This document shows positions 51,271 to 63,777 of a stretch of DNA of 64,000 bases, in pieces (position 1 is the stretch's first letter; every line of letters starts with the position of its first letter). The notes beneath the pieces are model-generated. The model was given only the letters and a program-made list of their open reading frames with translations. It made no database searches and was not told where the DNA came from. Location of the stretch: NCBI RefSeq assembly GCF_964340395.1, contig NC_135565.1:17959709-18023708 (forward strand), in the 5' to 3' direction. This DNA comes from Glandiceps talaboti. Taxonomy: Eukaryota; Hemichordata; Enteropneusta; Spengelidae. A program made the position numbers and the translations under genes.

Positions 51271-54200
51271 CTACCATAACATGGACTGCAGGGATTTCCG
51301 CACATTAGCCATCTCTTGATTTTGCTGTAAAGATAAAAAAGGAGTTACAAAAACAAAGAGCCATGACTTTGTATAGGATAAGAAGCCGCTATCTGATAAG
51401 TATGATATTACATTGAGAAGGTACATGTATGCCTCATAATACAACACAATTTGATAAGCTGAAATATTTCAACTGAAAACTGTCAGTCATGTTCACACTA
51501 TCATAAATAGCACTGATTGTTACAGTCACATGAAAATATTATGTCATCATGGAGAATGCTCCCCTAATCTTAACAAGCAAATATCATCCTTTATATCTTG
51601 CCACATTATATAGTCTTCATTCTCCCCAGGCATTGCTTGATAAGAGGGGTCCAGCCCATGATTTCTTGACAACAATATCTATTGATTTGTACAACAAAAT
51701 ATTGATTTGTGATTCAAATTTCTGTGAATATCATTACAAGATAGAAAACATACTGTGTCCATGAGAATTTTCTTCTGTAGCAGGTTCATCTCTTTACGGA
51801 GTTCAACTTGTACACCACCATACTGTTGTTGGTGATGTGACTCTAAGTCACTCATACCCTACAAATAGACATGGAGAGATTTATGAAACCTTAAAAACAA
51901 TGGGTGAAAAAAGAGAAAAGCGATGTGTTTGTCTGTGTGCCTATTGGTGATGCTTTCAATTCATACTCATGACTTTTAATAATAATAATAATAATGTTGG
52001 GTTCTTATATAGCACTTTCCCACTCCGTGCTCAAAGCGCTTTACAATTATTACCCCTGGCTCGGATCAGAACGGCACAACGGCCCTTTAGTCTTCCTCAA
52101 CTCCCCGGGGAGCATACAATCCATTGCAGCCATTTAAGCACATAGGATTAAAGCCTTCACATTGCAACCTACATCCTACCAGGTCCCCAGTTATACAGCT
52201 GGGTTGACTGAAGCACAGTCGTGGTTCAAATCTTGCCCAAGGACTTTAGCCACTCAGAAACAAACAGCAGGCAGCGATGGGGCTCGAACCTGCAACCTGT
52301 AGATTCCAAGCCGGTCACGCTAACCATTCACCCATCATGACTCCACTTTTAAGTCTCAATGCCTTCAAATAACAAACATGGTCAGAATACTATAGTATAA
52401 AGCACCGTTTGTTATACATTTTGAGGAATATAATATACCATAAAATATATCAGCAATAGTCAATGTTTCCAAAAACAACATTAATAAAAAAAATTACGAC
52501 CAAACTCACAGTAAGCTACTTGTGTGCTACTGTTGCGTAATACATGATAGCACATTACCTTGGTGTACTGTTCATGCAACTGTCTGAGAGTCTTCAATCT
52601 CTGACTTTGAACAGTTCTTGCTTGCTGAAACAACTTCTGTTGTTGACGAAATAAAGCCTGTCAAAAAAAAAAAGACTTTGCGTTGGAACATTTTGATTTG
52701 TGAAGGGTTTTGGTATAATTAACTTCAACTTCCTTAGTGACTTTTACAACACTAATGTTAATATTATACAGATAAACTGTGTGTTTTACTGGATTCCTCC
52801 CAAAACTTGATCACCAATAAGTATATGCTATCTAGTTTAAGATTTAAAATATTTGTTGTAGAAAATGTGTTGTCTTGCGAGAGTCATCAGATCACCACAT
52901 AGAGAAATAGTGGGAAACACTATTTGAAAGCTTGGTGAGGCAGCAAATTGCTGTTTCAGTGTCACATCAAATATACTTAGAGGGCTCCCTAAGCACATGA
53001 CAACACTACACCTCAAATTTTCTCATTACTGGGACAAGCCATTAGCCAAGCAAGTGGACTTGTTATCAAAGAGTACCAATATTTACACATGTGATGATGG
53101 GCTCTTACATAACACAAGTAAACAGCTGTAAAAGTGTAGTTCACAGCGTAAGATCATTTCTAAGGAGTGAGTCAATTGAGGTAAACCTTATCTCCGTCTT
53201 ATATCAGTTGTTATCAATTTATTAGGCTATTATAAGTAACGCTACAAACAGCTTTAGAGATGCAAACAACTTTTATGACACCCGTTTTCGCCAGGCAAGC
53301 CCGCGGGTTTGTTGCACTTGGACCGCTAATGGTTTGTGACTGTCATGTTGGCTCCCTGACCACATGACAACACTGTACTTACTTCCATACAGTGAAATAT
53401 AACCTAGATCTGTTCCTTTATTTGTCTTTATTCTCACCTGCAGCTTGTCTTCGTGATCTTTTATCTTGGCTACATCAGACTCCCACTGTTGGAACACATT
53501 CATTACCTGAGTACCATAACTTTCACTAAGCTTCTGTCTGAATATCAACAAAGTGACAATGAAATATTATTTTAATTTTCTTTGTTCAGCCAAGAAAAAT
53601 ACAAGAAACCGAGGGGGCCTTGTTGCTACTAATCAGTAGATTAGTACTAACCCTTTTGTTACAAGTACTTTCCAGCTGAATGTTGCATCATGGGAAATGT
53701 GATAATAAATACTAATAAAAAAGTATTGTAAACAATAACGTTACATTGTTTTTAATCACAAATGATCAATTCATAGTTGCCCTGACCATTGTCGGAGGTT
53801 TATTTTATCGGTAGCTCCTGATTAGGAATTACGATAACCACAGATAATCCCATAGTCCAGTGCGTCTGAGCACGCTCAGTCTGGATTGCAAGTTCCCTAT
53901 ACCTCACAATTGCAAAAATACTTATAGAGGCCTACTAACCTTTCTCCATGTTGATTTTTGAAAATGTCCTCCACTTTTCGAGTACTTGACTTCAAAGACT
54001 GGTTAGTTAGAGTTTCTAGACGTTTACGTTTGTTAACTATAGACTTGCTGATATCAGCTGAAAACATAAAATAAAGCGTATAACTAATTTTAAATTGTTC
54101 ATTGCATATCTAGTTTAAACACCTGACCACTAAGCATAACGTCAACAAAAGTTCTACGATATCATATGAGGTATGTGTTTGTATCTCAAGTATCCATTAC

Positions 54201-56574
54201 TGGGACAAGCCATTAGCCAAGCAAGTGGACTTGTTATCAAAGAGTACCAATATTCACACATGTGATGATGGGCTCTTACATAACACAAGTAAACAGCTGT
54301 AAAACCTCTATTCGGCCGTCTGCATGGACTGCAATTGAGGCAAACCTTAGCTCTGTCTTATATCAGTTGTTATCAATTTATTAGGCTATTATAAGTAATG
54401 CTACAAACAGCTTTAGAGATGCAAACAACTTTTATGACACCCGTTTTCGCCAGGGAAGCCCGCGGGTTTGTTGCACTTGGACTGCTAATGGTTTGTGACT
54501 GTCATGACTTAGTAATGATGAGAGGTGATCTGATTCATGAGCCAAACAGTACAGAATGTCAATAAGTATTGATAAATGGCTGAATTTACAAAATCATTCC
54601 ATATGCAATTTACAATATATGTAAAAATTATCCTGAATGAACAGCACGTCTTGTCTTTGGACACTTATTGATGTCTCCTGAGACCTTCCCCCAACAGTCA
54701 ACAGTCCTGAACTTGCTCTGGGTGTGAACACATGACATGCAAACCCTTAAATGCATTTTCCTTCCTATTCTTTCCTACATATGGGGGGGGGGGGGGGGGC
54801 AGAGTGAATACAATATATTGAAATGTACTCTGCATGAACAAGGTTAAAATGATGAGCAAATCTCAGTTTTATAATACATTCAAAAGTTAACTTGCAAATG
54901 ATAGTGAAGTAACTCGTTTTACTTTTCATTGGAAGAGGATTGTGACCCCTTGTGGTCTCACAGACAAATCAATCAATCCTAAAACTATTGTTCACTAGCA
55001 TACACTATTATATTTAAAAGTTGATAAAAGTTACTCACAGCCAAATCTTTCCAACATGTTATGGACTTCACCTCTGGTGACAAAAGGAAGTAAAATGTTT
55101 GTTTCAATATGCCCAAAGTTAGAAAAGTATAATTTCACGTAATTTGTCATAATAAACCATATCTGGCCTGCATAGTTTTTTTTTTAAATATCACTTTACA
55201 ATTAACACATGGCACTATTGAGCACATCAGTAAACAACAAATTCAATTGTCCACAAACACAGACTATACTGTATGTAACAGTGCACTCAAGATGCTTTTG
55301 TTGAGGTTTTTCTGTACTTTCATGAGTGTAGCATAGCAGAGAACGTCACAAGTAATCTTGAAAATACCCAATGTATGCCAGAATATGCAACACGTGCACT
55401 ACTGCATCATGGGAGTCTGTCATAATCCCCTCCAAAAGTACAGGAAACTCTGTCAACTTCATCATATTTTCCTGTGTGCATAATTTCATGACTTAATTTT
55501 CTTTTTGGATAGAAATAATCTAACTACTGTGTATATCATAAATGATGGTAAGTATTCAACTCACCCAAAGTCTTCCTCCTCCTCCTCTTCATTGTATCTC
55601 TTTCTCTTGCCACTTGTTTTTGGTACTATTGGCGTTTCATCTTCTACAACAACACAAGACATTGTAAATGACTTCAAGAAATCAGTGACTACAACTACAT
55701 ACATTCCTCAAATCACTGACTTCACCAATGAGGCCAGTGCGCCCCCTTTGACTTGAAGCCAACTGATGTGCAAGTGACGCACTGGAATTTGAAGACTTAA
55801 CAACATCTGATAGTCTTCTACACCGTGCTTTCTAATAAGACTCTTAAGAGTCCGATTTTGTTGTTATGGGTCAAAATGATGGAACTGTTTTCTTGAGTCA
55901 CCAAATAGTAAGGGATATAATTATGCATTCCATGCAATAATATTATATTTTGTTATTGAAATCATTGTGTGGATAATAATCAATAATGTTACATACAGGA
56001 TGACTGAGTTATAGTACATAAATATGAATTATGAAAGCCATACAAATTTCATTCTTGGTATCTGCAATAGCATTACATCATGCAAGAGGGTCAAAATTGA
56101 AAGAGGTCAACATATTCTTCAATGTGTGTCTATAATAGTATTTATATCATGTAGCTCAAGGCAGGAGTCATCTTGGCAACCAAGAAATTGAATTATTGTT
56201 ATTTTTATGATGTGATGTGGTGTGCCAGTTAAATGGTATTTTTGGTCTTTTCTATGTAGTCACTGGAATATAAGTTGTTCATTTAGCATTTCATGCATAC
56301 CTTTATGCCCCACAAACCAAATAGTGCATATGCATGTATAATCACACAAGTATATATATATACTTGAAACTTCCAAGCATGAACATAAAGTAACCCCCAC
56401 CCACCCACCCACGCACCCACCCACCCACCCACATGATCCGGACCAATGGCCATATCAGTGTCACATACCTCTGGTTGTTTCTTGTTGTTGGACATCGTCA
56501 TCCTCACCAAAATCAAATGGTGAGGCCTGCTCTTCAACCTCTGGCTTGGGTTTCTGGACTTGCTTCTTTGGCAT
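51271..56574 (-). CDS. SYCP3: Synaptonemal complex protein 3 (eight exons)
   Basis: SYCP3 builds the lateral (axial) elements of the synaptonemal complex in meiosis as a tetrameric coiled-coil rod that compacts the chromosome axis. Coding exons, 5' to 3' on the minus strand: 56574-56469, 55643-55565, 55073-55039, 54057-53940, 53537-53438, 52657-52559, 51858-51754, 51324-51271; 231 residues against 236 in human. The N-terminus is basic, then acidic, with a KRKR nuclear signal (48-51) and a Glu run (54-59). The Cor1 domain starts with VHNMLERFG (65-73) and runs as coiled coil to the end. The stretch [20 protein letters not shown] in exon 6 and VRKSLQSML at the C-terminus are diagnostic. The 35-bp third exon is supported by phase on both sides. 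A splice-acceptor-like site precedes the ATG, so a 5' untranslated exon is likely. Confidence 0.96.
51977..52344 (-). mobile_element. tRNA-derived SINE (about 370 bp)
   Basis: Read on the minus strand from 52344. A tRNA-related head carries an A-box-like 'tggttagcgtgaccgg' and a B box 'ggttcgagccc'. A body follows, then a tail with 'tgtaaagcgctttgagcac' and 'gtgctatataag' ending in (ATT)n. That is the layout of a Pol III SINE with a LINE-derived 3' end. It lies in SYCP3 intron 6, in the same orientation as the gene. Confidence 0.8.
53026..53345. repeat. Dispersed ~315-bp repeat, copy 1 (SYCP3 intron 5)
   Basis: Matches 54193-54508 from 'attactgggacaagccatta' to 'aatggtttgtgactgtcatg'. It is flanked by direct repeats resembling 'ggctccctaagcacatgac' (about 52982) and 'ggctccctgaccacatgac' (about 53350), which copy 2 lacks. 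No coding capacity. Confidence 0.8.
54193..54508. repeat. Dispersed ~315-bp repeat, copy 2 (SYCP3 intron 3)
   Basis: Same orientation as copy 1, with a few substitutions and a different ~30-bp patch in the middle ('cctctattcggccgtctgca'). Mobile origin is likely but the family is unknown. Confidence 0.8.
54783..54799. repeat. G homopolymer (17 bp)
   Basis: Seventeen consecutive G in SYCP3 intron 3. A shorter G run occurs near 58550. Exact lengths may be unreliable. Confidence 0.9.
56394..56430 (-). other. Potential G-quadruplex just inside SYCP3 intron 1
   Basis: On the coding (minus) strand eight G tracts of three or more are separated by single T, with one TGCGT break. The run begins about 38 nt downstream of the exon 1 donor (56469). 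It would be present in the pre-mRNA, where such tracts can also serve as intronic splicing enhancers. Structure is inferred. Confidence 0.6.
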
Positions 56575-56580
56575 AGTTGA

Positions 56581-57682
56581 TCTGTTCAATACCTTACAGT
56601 AAGTAAACACAGAGTCAAAAATATGAAGAAATTACTACACTACACATAAACTCAATAAAACTTAAATGAAAACAAGATACATTTACATGTTATGCTCCTT
56701 ATTTTTTAACTGTAATAATTTTAGCGTTAGGGTGTTCATTTTTATGCTTTTGTTTTTTAGCTTGCTAATATTCTTTTCCGGGGTTTGCAATAAAAAATCT
56801 TCAAGTTATACTTTACTTTTGAGTACAAACCATGGAACTGAACGATAAAAAACCTTAAAACTTAAAAACAAAGGCCTCAAACTTCAGAGTCAAAATCAAA
56901 AACTAAAGCGCCAATCACTGAAGGTACAGCATCATCAACTATTAAATATAGAGTAGATATTAAGTGCAGAGTTGTTGATGGTCGAGTGAATCGAGTACGG
57001 TAGAAATACAATGTCGTCTTGTTATTGTATTCACGGTCCTCTCAAAGACTCAAGTCAAGTGTCGAACTGACAAGTGCAAGGTTGCTGCTCGCATAATCAT
57101 GCAAATTACAAAATCTATTTTTATATATGAAAGGAATAATACAAGGATGGCTTACCCCCTATTATTTAGTACTGTGAAGAACCTTAAATAGTGATTTCTT
57201 TCAACTTTAAATGTAAGTGTCGTCTACACGTCGTCTGCACACTTCCGTTAATGGCTACGATGAACTAAATGCCTGACAAAGACGGATCACGGTACTATAG
57301 TGAAGTAGGGCACATCCGCGAAGGCCTACAAACATTTAAAATCAAGCTATCTTGATCAGCTGTTATATCATACTTGCTGTAACCACACTAAATATCATTT
57401 AGTATATGTTATTTTTCTTCCGTAATAACAGTTTTGTTTACTTACCAAACATTTCAGCCCCTTGCACTTTATTAATTCGCGTGTGAACATATAGTATATA
57501 CAAATAGGAGCTACCCGGTTCATCGACTACTTTGTCGTCTGCGAATATTGATGGCGGTAAATTTAGAGTTGAGTTACGTCTGTGTTACTCATTTATAATA
57601 ATAAATATCGTGAAATTTAGTACCCTGTAACTTCTCATTTTAAAATGTGTACAAGTGTACAAAGCTAACCGATTTATTACGT
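56581..57682. other. SYCP3 upstream region
   Basis: Between the SYCP3 start codon and the tandem duplication. It probably holds the SYCP3 promoter and an untranslated exon. No TATA box or convincing exon could be assigned. 'ttgatggcggtaaa' near 57548 resembles a YY1 site. Confidence 0.4.
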
Positions 57683-58169
57683 CCATGTAAAACAACCGGC
57701 CAAACAGTCAAACGGTATCAAGAAAATAGCGCCCCCACACAACCTAGACGCTATCAACTTCATACATTCGTTTGTGTGTATTTTGAAATGCACAATAGTC
57801 TATTATATCATGTGTCTTTTTGAGACATTTACATCACTATACTTGTGTGTATGGATGTTGTTATTACTACGCCTAGAAAATGTCGCGATCATGTGCCTAG
57901 CTCGAGACATATAAAAGTTACTAAAGGCCCAAGGGAGATAACAATGTATTTGTAACACAAATCATTTGTCAAATGGATATAGGCTATACAATTTTAGTCT
58001 TTTTTTAGGTGGATTCTGGAGGGGAGAGTACTTGAAATATCATTAATTTTTTAGGGAAGGGGAAATGAGGGCACATAATTTAAATTTTGAAGAAATTATA
58101 GCGATGTCATAATTTTTGCTTACATTTGATGAAAACAATACAATTAGCCGCACTTGTTTGCACATGCCT

Positions 58170-58243
58170 GGCCGGTTAGCTCAGTTGGTTAGAGCGTCGT
58201 GCTAATAACGCGAATGTCGCGGGTTCGAGCCCCGTACTGGCCA
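58170..58243 (+). tRNA. tRNA-Ile (AAU), copy 1
   Basis: A 74-nt tRNA with all four stems. The acceptor stem GGCCGGT pairs with ACTGGCC, with discriminator A. The D-loop is 'agctcagttggttagagc'. Anticodon stem TCGTG/CGCGA holds loop CTAATAA with anticodon AAT (AAU). The B box is GGTTCGAGCCC. A TTTTT terminator follows at 58254-58258. There is no intron and no encoded CCA beyond the stem end. It closely resembles animal tRNA-Ile(AAU). Confidence 0.96.
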
Positions 58244-58797
58244 AAGATCATTGTTTTTAATTCAACTTCCATTGTTTTCCTCCTCCCATGATGGCAATCT
58301 CAGATCCCACGATTTTAATCTCAAACCATGAACGAAGGTCTGAGTTTCAATAAACTAGAGAAGAAGACACAACTATAATTTGAAAGCTTATACCATCAAG
58401 TAGGCCACACAACGTGGCTGCCAATACCAAACCGAGCAAATTTGCTCATGATACTTTTTCAATTTTTCTTAAACTAAGTGAGACAGACAGACAGACAGAC
58501 AGACAGCCAGACACTCAATCAGTCAGTCAGTCAGTCAGACTATAGGAGCCGGGGGGGGGGGGGGGTTCAAGCTCAGTCTGTGGAATAAATGTAACCTAGT
58601 CCGTTGTGACCCTCCCTCAATTTCCTTTCTCAAAAATATGACCCTCTCCCTAGGCCTGTTCAAATATTTCAATGAATTGTTTTAACACAGCTTAACTCTC
58701 AACTCTTACTAAAAACAACACAAGGCGATAATTTGATTGAATTTTATTGATCCGGCTGTACATGACAGAATTCAACCTAAACCCCAACAACAGCCAA

Positions 58798-59143
58798 GGG
58801 TACACAAGCTGAGTTTATACGCTGATTTTGTCGAAGATTAAAATATATATGTGTTGTATTCTAATTACTGAAGTATAATGAACATAACTTGCTATTGGCA
58901 GAACTCAAACATGATATTTCGGAATAATTAGTCAACAATTCGATGACGTAATGTATTTATACATTAACTAATATATTGAGGAAACCGTATCCTATCAAAT
59001 GTGCTAACATCGCACAGAATATGATTTCTGTACCATCGAAGGCATGTATCGACATTGACGTTATATACTAGTATAGTTTAATTATGGTTTTATGTAAGTA
59101 TTATAACCCGAGTCAAATAACTTATGAACTCAGCTTGAACCAA
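58798..59143. mobile_element. MITE family 2, degenerate copy in duplication A
   Basis: Ends 'tacacaagctgagtttata' and 'tatgaactcagcttgaacc' are inverted and match the family 2 termini. TTAA flanks are not preserved. It was present before the duplication, because copy B carries it too. Confidence 0.65.
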
Positions 59144-59289
59144 TTGAAAGTACTTAGTAATTGAATCAATACACTGAATTTTGGAGAAAATATTGAAAAA
59201 TGTGATTAACTTTGATAAAAGATCTTCAATGGGTATATTAGCAAATCTGTCGCACGTGTCTGAATAACGTTTCATTAAATTCCCATTAC

Positions 59290-59419
59290 CTTGTCCTTCT
59301 AGTTTTTCTTTGATTATTTCCAGAGCTTCTTTGATTTGTTCTTCCTTAGTGACATCTAGTTGTAAGGTGGTTAACCTCGTAGAACAACTTTCAATTAGTT
59401 GCTGTTCACCTTCTCCACC
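59290..59419 (-). pseudogene. Orphan exon fragment of the short-chain dehydrogenase
   Basis: 130 bp, plus 19 bp of flanking intron with the donor site, identical to the 3' part of the exon at 63814-64000 except for three bases. All three changes are silent (CAA/CAG, TTA/CTA, ACG/ACC). The frame of 43 codons is open. It lacks the 5' part of the exon, and no other exons of the gene accompany it, so it cannot make the enzyme. Confidence 0.93.
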
Positions 59420-59887
59420 ATGTAAAACAACCGGTCAAAACAGTCGGTATCAAGAAAATAGCGCCCCCACACGACCTTGACGCTATCAACTTCATACATT
59501 CGTTTGTGTGTATTTTGAAATGCACACTCGCCTATCATGTGTCTTTTTGAGACAGTACATCACTATACTTGTGTGTATGAATGTTGTTATTACTACGCCG
59601 AGAAAGTGTCGCGATCATGTGCCTAGCTCGAGACATATAAAAGTTACTAAAGGCCCAAGGGAGATAACAATGTATTTGTAACACAAATGGATATATGCTA
59701 TACAATTTTAATCTTTTTTGAGGTGGAATCTGGAGGGAAGAGTACTTGAAATATCATTAATTTTTTAGGGGAGGGGGAAATGAGGGCACATGATTGAAAT
59801 TTTGAAGAAATTATAGCTATGTCATAATTTTTGCTTACATTTGTTGAAAACAATACAATATAATGCCGCACTTCTTTATATATGCCT

Positions 59888-59961
59888 GGCCGGTTAGCTC
59901 AGATGGTTAGAGCGTCGTGCTAATAACGCGAATGTCGCGGGTTCGAGCCCCGTACTGGCCA
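59888..59961 (+). tRNA. tRNA-Ile (AAU), copy 2
   Basis: Differs from copy 1 at a single D-loop base ('cagatggtt' for 'cagttggtt'). All stems, the AAT anticodon and the B box are intact, and a TTTTT terminator lies at 59972-59976. Flanks have diverged more than the gene, as expected if both are functional. Confidence 0.96.
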
Positions 59962-60436
59962 AAGATCATTGTTTTTAATTCAATGTGCATTGTTTTCCTC
60001 TTCCCATGATGGCAATCTCAGATCCCATGATTTCAATCTCAGATCACGAACGAAGGTCTGAGTTTCAATAAACTAGAGAAGAAGACTAAACTATAATTTG
60101 TAAGCTTATACCATCAAGTAGGCCACACAATGTGGGTGATACTTGGCTCCCAATACCAAACCGAGCAAATTTGCTCATGATACTTTTTCAATTTTTCTTA
60201 AACTAAGTGAGACAGACAGACAGACAGACACTCAATCAGTCAGTCAGACTATAGGAGCCGGGGGGGTCAAGCTCAGTCTGTGGATTAAATGTGATCTAGT
60301 CCGTTGTGACTTTCCATCAATTTCCTTTCTCAAAAATAAGACCCTCCCCCTGTTCAAATATTTCAATGAATTGTTTTAACACAGCTTAACTCTCAACTCT
60401 TACTAAAAACATCACAAGGCGATAATTTGAATGAAT

Positions 60437-60442
60437 TTTATT
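60437..60442 (-). terminator. Dehydrogenase poly(A) signal candidate
   Basis: AATAAA on the minus strand about 640 bp past the stop codon at 61080; another at 60474-60479. Both lie in copy B of the duplication. Confidence 0.35.
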
Positions 60443-60512
60443 GATCCGGCTGTACATGACATTCTTTATTTTGTTTACGATGCATTCAACCTAAACCCCA
60501 ACAACAGCTAAA

Positions 60513-60860
60513 AGGAACACAAGCTGGGATTATACGCTGATTTTGTCGAAGATTAAAATATATGTGTTGTATTCTAATTACTGACGTATAATTAACATAA
60601 CTTGCTATTGGCAGAACTCAAACCTGATATTTCGGAATAATTAGTCAACAATTCGATGACGTAATGTATTTATACATTAACTAAAATATTGAGGAAATCG
60701 TATCCTATCAAATGTGCTAACATCGCACAGAATATGATTTCTGTACCATCGAAGGCATGTATCAACATTGACGTTATATACTAGTATAGTGTAATTATGG
60801 TTTTATGGAAAATAAGCATTATAACCCGAGTCAAATAACTTATGAACTCAGCTTGAACCA
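60513..60860. mobile_element. MITE family 2, degenerate copy in duplication B
   Basis: Counterpart of 58798-59143, with similar decay of the ends. Confidence 0.6.
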
Positions 60861-61079
60861 ATTGAAAGTACTTAGTAATTGAATCAATACACTGAATTTT
60901 GGAGAAAATATTGAAAAATCTGATTAACTTTGAAAAAAATCTTCTATGGGTATATTAGCAAACTTTAAGTGTCTGCATAAAGTTTGAAATTAGTTTTGTT
61001 ATATATGTCAAAAATTGCAGAAACGAACGATATTTTCTATTCCATTAACGGTAACTGCTTGGATCTAAAAGAAGTAACA

Positions 61080-61824
61080 CTACCTTGTTACTTTCGGTTT
61101 GACATAGGAACTGTCGAAGGGGTTCAAAGAGAATAGAAAATCAGACACAACGGATGGAAAATGATTTGCTTCAAAAGTGAAAATTCTGGCCCCCCTTCCA
61201 ACTGGATAACGACATTTCGGTTGCATTGACAACAAGGCGTCAGTTATCACGTTGATGACAGGCGTGATATCAGGAGCGAAGACTTTTTCAGTCATTGTAC
61301 TGTTTGTTTTCACTTTCTCTTCTACAAGAGAGGAGAACCCATCTACGTCATAGAATGTTCTCGTTTCGTCATCAATATTTGCCATCAAATCAGCACACAT
61401 GTCACGCACTTTCGTTCCTTCAGCAATACCTGTGTGAATCAAGTGAAATATGTCACCTATTAATTTGAAAGTTGAGTGGCGAGTAATTTCTTTACATCAG
61501 TAATATAACACAATTCATTGCAACAGTTCGAGAAACGTATTTCAGACTACATCCCCTACAATATATTAATGTCTTCCTTACGGCGAAATCATTTCAAAAG
61601 TTGTGACTAATTCAAACTTAATAAGTTTAATGTATAGAAACATCTCACAGAGGTTGAACCGCGCTTGATACTTTAGACCAACAACTATTTCCATATTTCA
61701 TGTACATTGGTAAGAGTCGCCTTATGTTTGTTTGTTTGTTTGTTTGTTTGTTTGCTTGCTTGTTTGTTTGTTTGAAGGTTTGTTTGAAGGTTTGTGTATG
61801 TATGTGTTTGTGTATGTGTCTATA

Positions 61825-61876
<52 letters not shown>

Positions 61877-62332
61877 CGTGTGCGTGTGTTTGTTTTACGC
61901 AAATCATTGCACATACGGATTGAAGAGCTAAGGCATTTTACTCATGGATGCGTATATATGCAACATACCGTAACAAAAAGTACTTGAAGCACTCAGCTCT
62001 CTGTACAACGAATACAAAGTGATCTACAACCACAAGTTATATCGGTGTTACTCACTAGTTAAAAATCCACCAGGTTCTATGATAGACACATTCACTCCCC
62101 AAGGTTTCATTTCTTGTCTTAAAACATCTGATAACATTTCTATTCCAGCTTTAGAAACACAGTAGGTACCACCACCAGGAAGGTGTATTCTCCCTGACAA
62201 AACACAAACATAGCAATTATAAAGTATGTATGATTATTAAAATGTGCGTGTGTGTGTGTGTGTCTGTCTGTCTCGCTCTCTCTCTGTCTGTCTCTGTATC
62301 TTTATGTGTCTCTGTATCTGTCTCTTTGTCTC

Positions 62333-62375
<43 letters not shown>

Positions 62376-62515
62376 GTCTGTCTGTCTGTCTATCTATCCG
62401 TCTGTCCGTCCGTCCGTCCGTCCGTCCGTCTGTCTGTCTGTCTGTCTGTCTCTGTCTGTGTCTCTCTCATTCTGTCTGCGTATTTGAATGTGTGTATGTA
62501 TGTATGTATGTATGT

Positions 62516-62568
<53 letters not shown>

Positions 62569-63712
62569 TGTGTACAGTATGTAAAGGGAGTTTTTCATAC
62601 GCCGACGTGAAATGAAGCAGAATAGTTATATCACATAATGGAAATGACATCATACATTCTCGTTTTCTGTAAGTGGCAACATGAATTTTTGTAGCACCGC
62701 AGTGATAAAAGTGTCGCTAAATGTTTTTATCTATGACTTTCAAAATTACTATTCTACAAAATAAAGCTTACAATTATAGTGTAAAAGAAATTCCTACCTG
62801 CAGCACTTGACATGTTAACAATTCGTCCCTTAGCTTTCCTAATTAATGGTAGGAATGCCTTTATGATACGAATTCCACCTAGACAATTAATATCCCATAC
62901 TTTTTGGAATAACGAGATTGGTGCCAATTCCACATTACCAAACCCAGCAATACCAGCATTATTGACGACACCCCATAATCCTGTAGTAATATTCATATAA
63001 CATATTATTGGAAAATAAAGGTAATGAAACACAGCAAGTTCAATGTTATTGGTAAGAAACGAACCAAGCCTCTATCTTGAACTACTGTAACGACTTTGTG
63101 TGCACAGTTGGATAAGTATAATAAATACATTGTACATGTACAATCCACAAGGCAAGATATTGTCGTAGTCTGTTTGGTACGCCGTGACGGGGCGCCCTCA
63201 CACATCGGCCAACCAGAACATATGGGTTATATACTTATTTTTAAAAATGACGTAGACATAGAATTTCGTAATGGAGAACGACAAGGGCATGTAAATCCAA
63301 TTTTTCTTTTCAAAAACAATAATTTGGCTTATGCATGGTAAAATATCAACTAAAACATCGCAAGCCAAGTTGTACGCGTAAAAAAAAAATACGGGATTTA
63401 TACCCTGGTCGTTCTACGTCATGAGAACGTACGCGTGTCTGTATGTTAGTGGTTCTCCGGTACCCGACAAACGAGTAGAAACGTCCGAATAATCATTAAT
63501 CTATTTTCTTTTTTTATGAAATCAAACATGCAGAGGTATTATTATATTATTCTAAAATATTTCCATAGTATTCATAAGTAGAAATTAAAATATTTGGGAA
63601 ATGAAATTAAATCTTGCCTGGATCAAATATATCTTAGCATTTTCCTATCACACATCAGCCAGCCAGCCAGCCCGCCAGCCCGCCAGCTAGCCAGCCAGCC
63701 AGCCAGCCAGCC

Positions 63713-63777
<65 letters not shown>

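Larger units (their letters stand above)
57683..59419. repeat. Tandem duplication, copy A (with tRNA-Ile and orphan exon)
   Basis: Homologous to copy B from 'ccatgtaaaacaaccgg' to 'gggtatattagcaaa' (57683-59244, offset 1735 bp), with substitutions and small indels. It then continues through a ~25-bp unmatched segment into a fragment of the dehydrogenase gene (59271-59419), which abuts copy B directly. It contains tRNA-Ile copy 1 and a degenerate family 2 MITE. Confidence 0.93.
59420..60962. repeat. Tandem duplication, copy B
   Basis: Second copy of 57683-59244, lying between the orphan exon and the 3' end of the intact dehydrogenase gene. The G run near 58550 is shorter here, and the GACA and CAGT microsatellites have fewer units. 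Confidence 0.93.

Noticed and set aside
52270-52344. tRNA gene on the minus strand
   Set aside because: A and B boxes are present but no cloverleaf with a paired acceptor stem forms. It is the head of a SINE.
55505-55756. 83-codon open frame on the plus strand
   Set aside because: It is the antisense shadow of SYCP3 exon 2; the Ser run mirrors the Glu codons.
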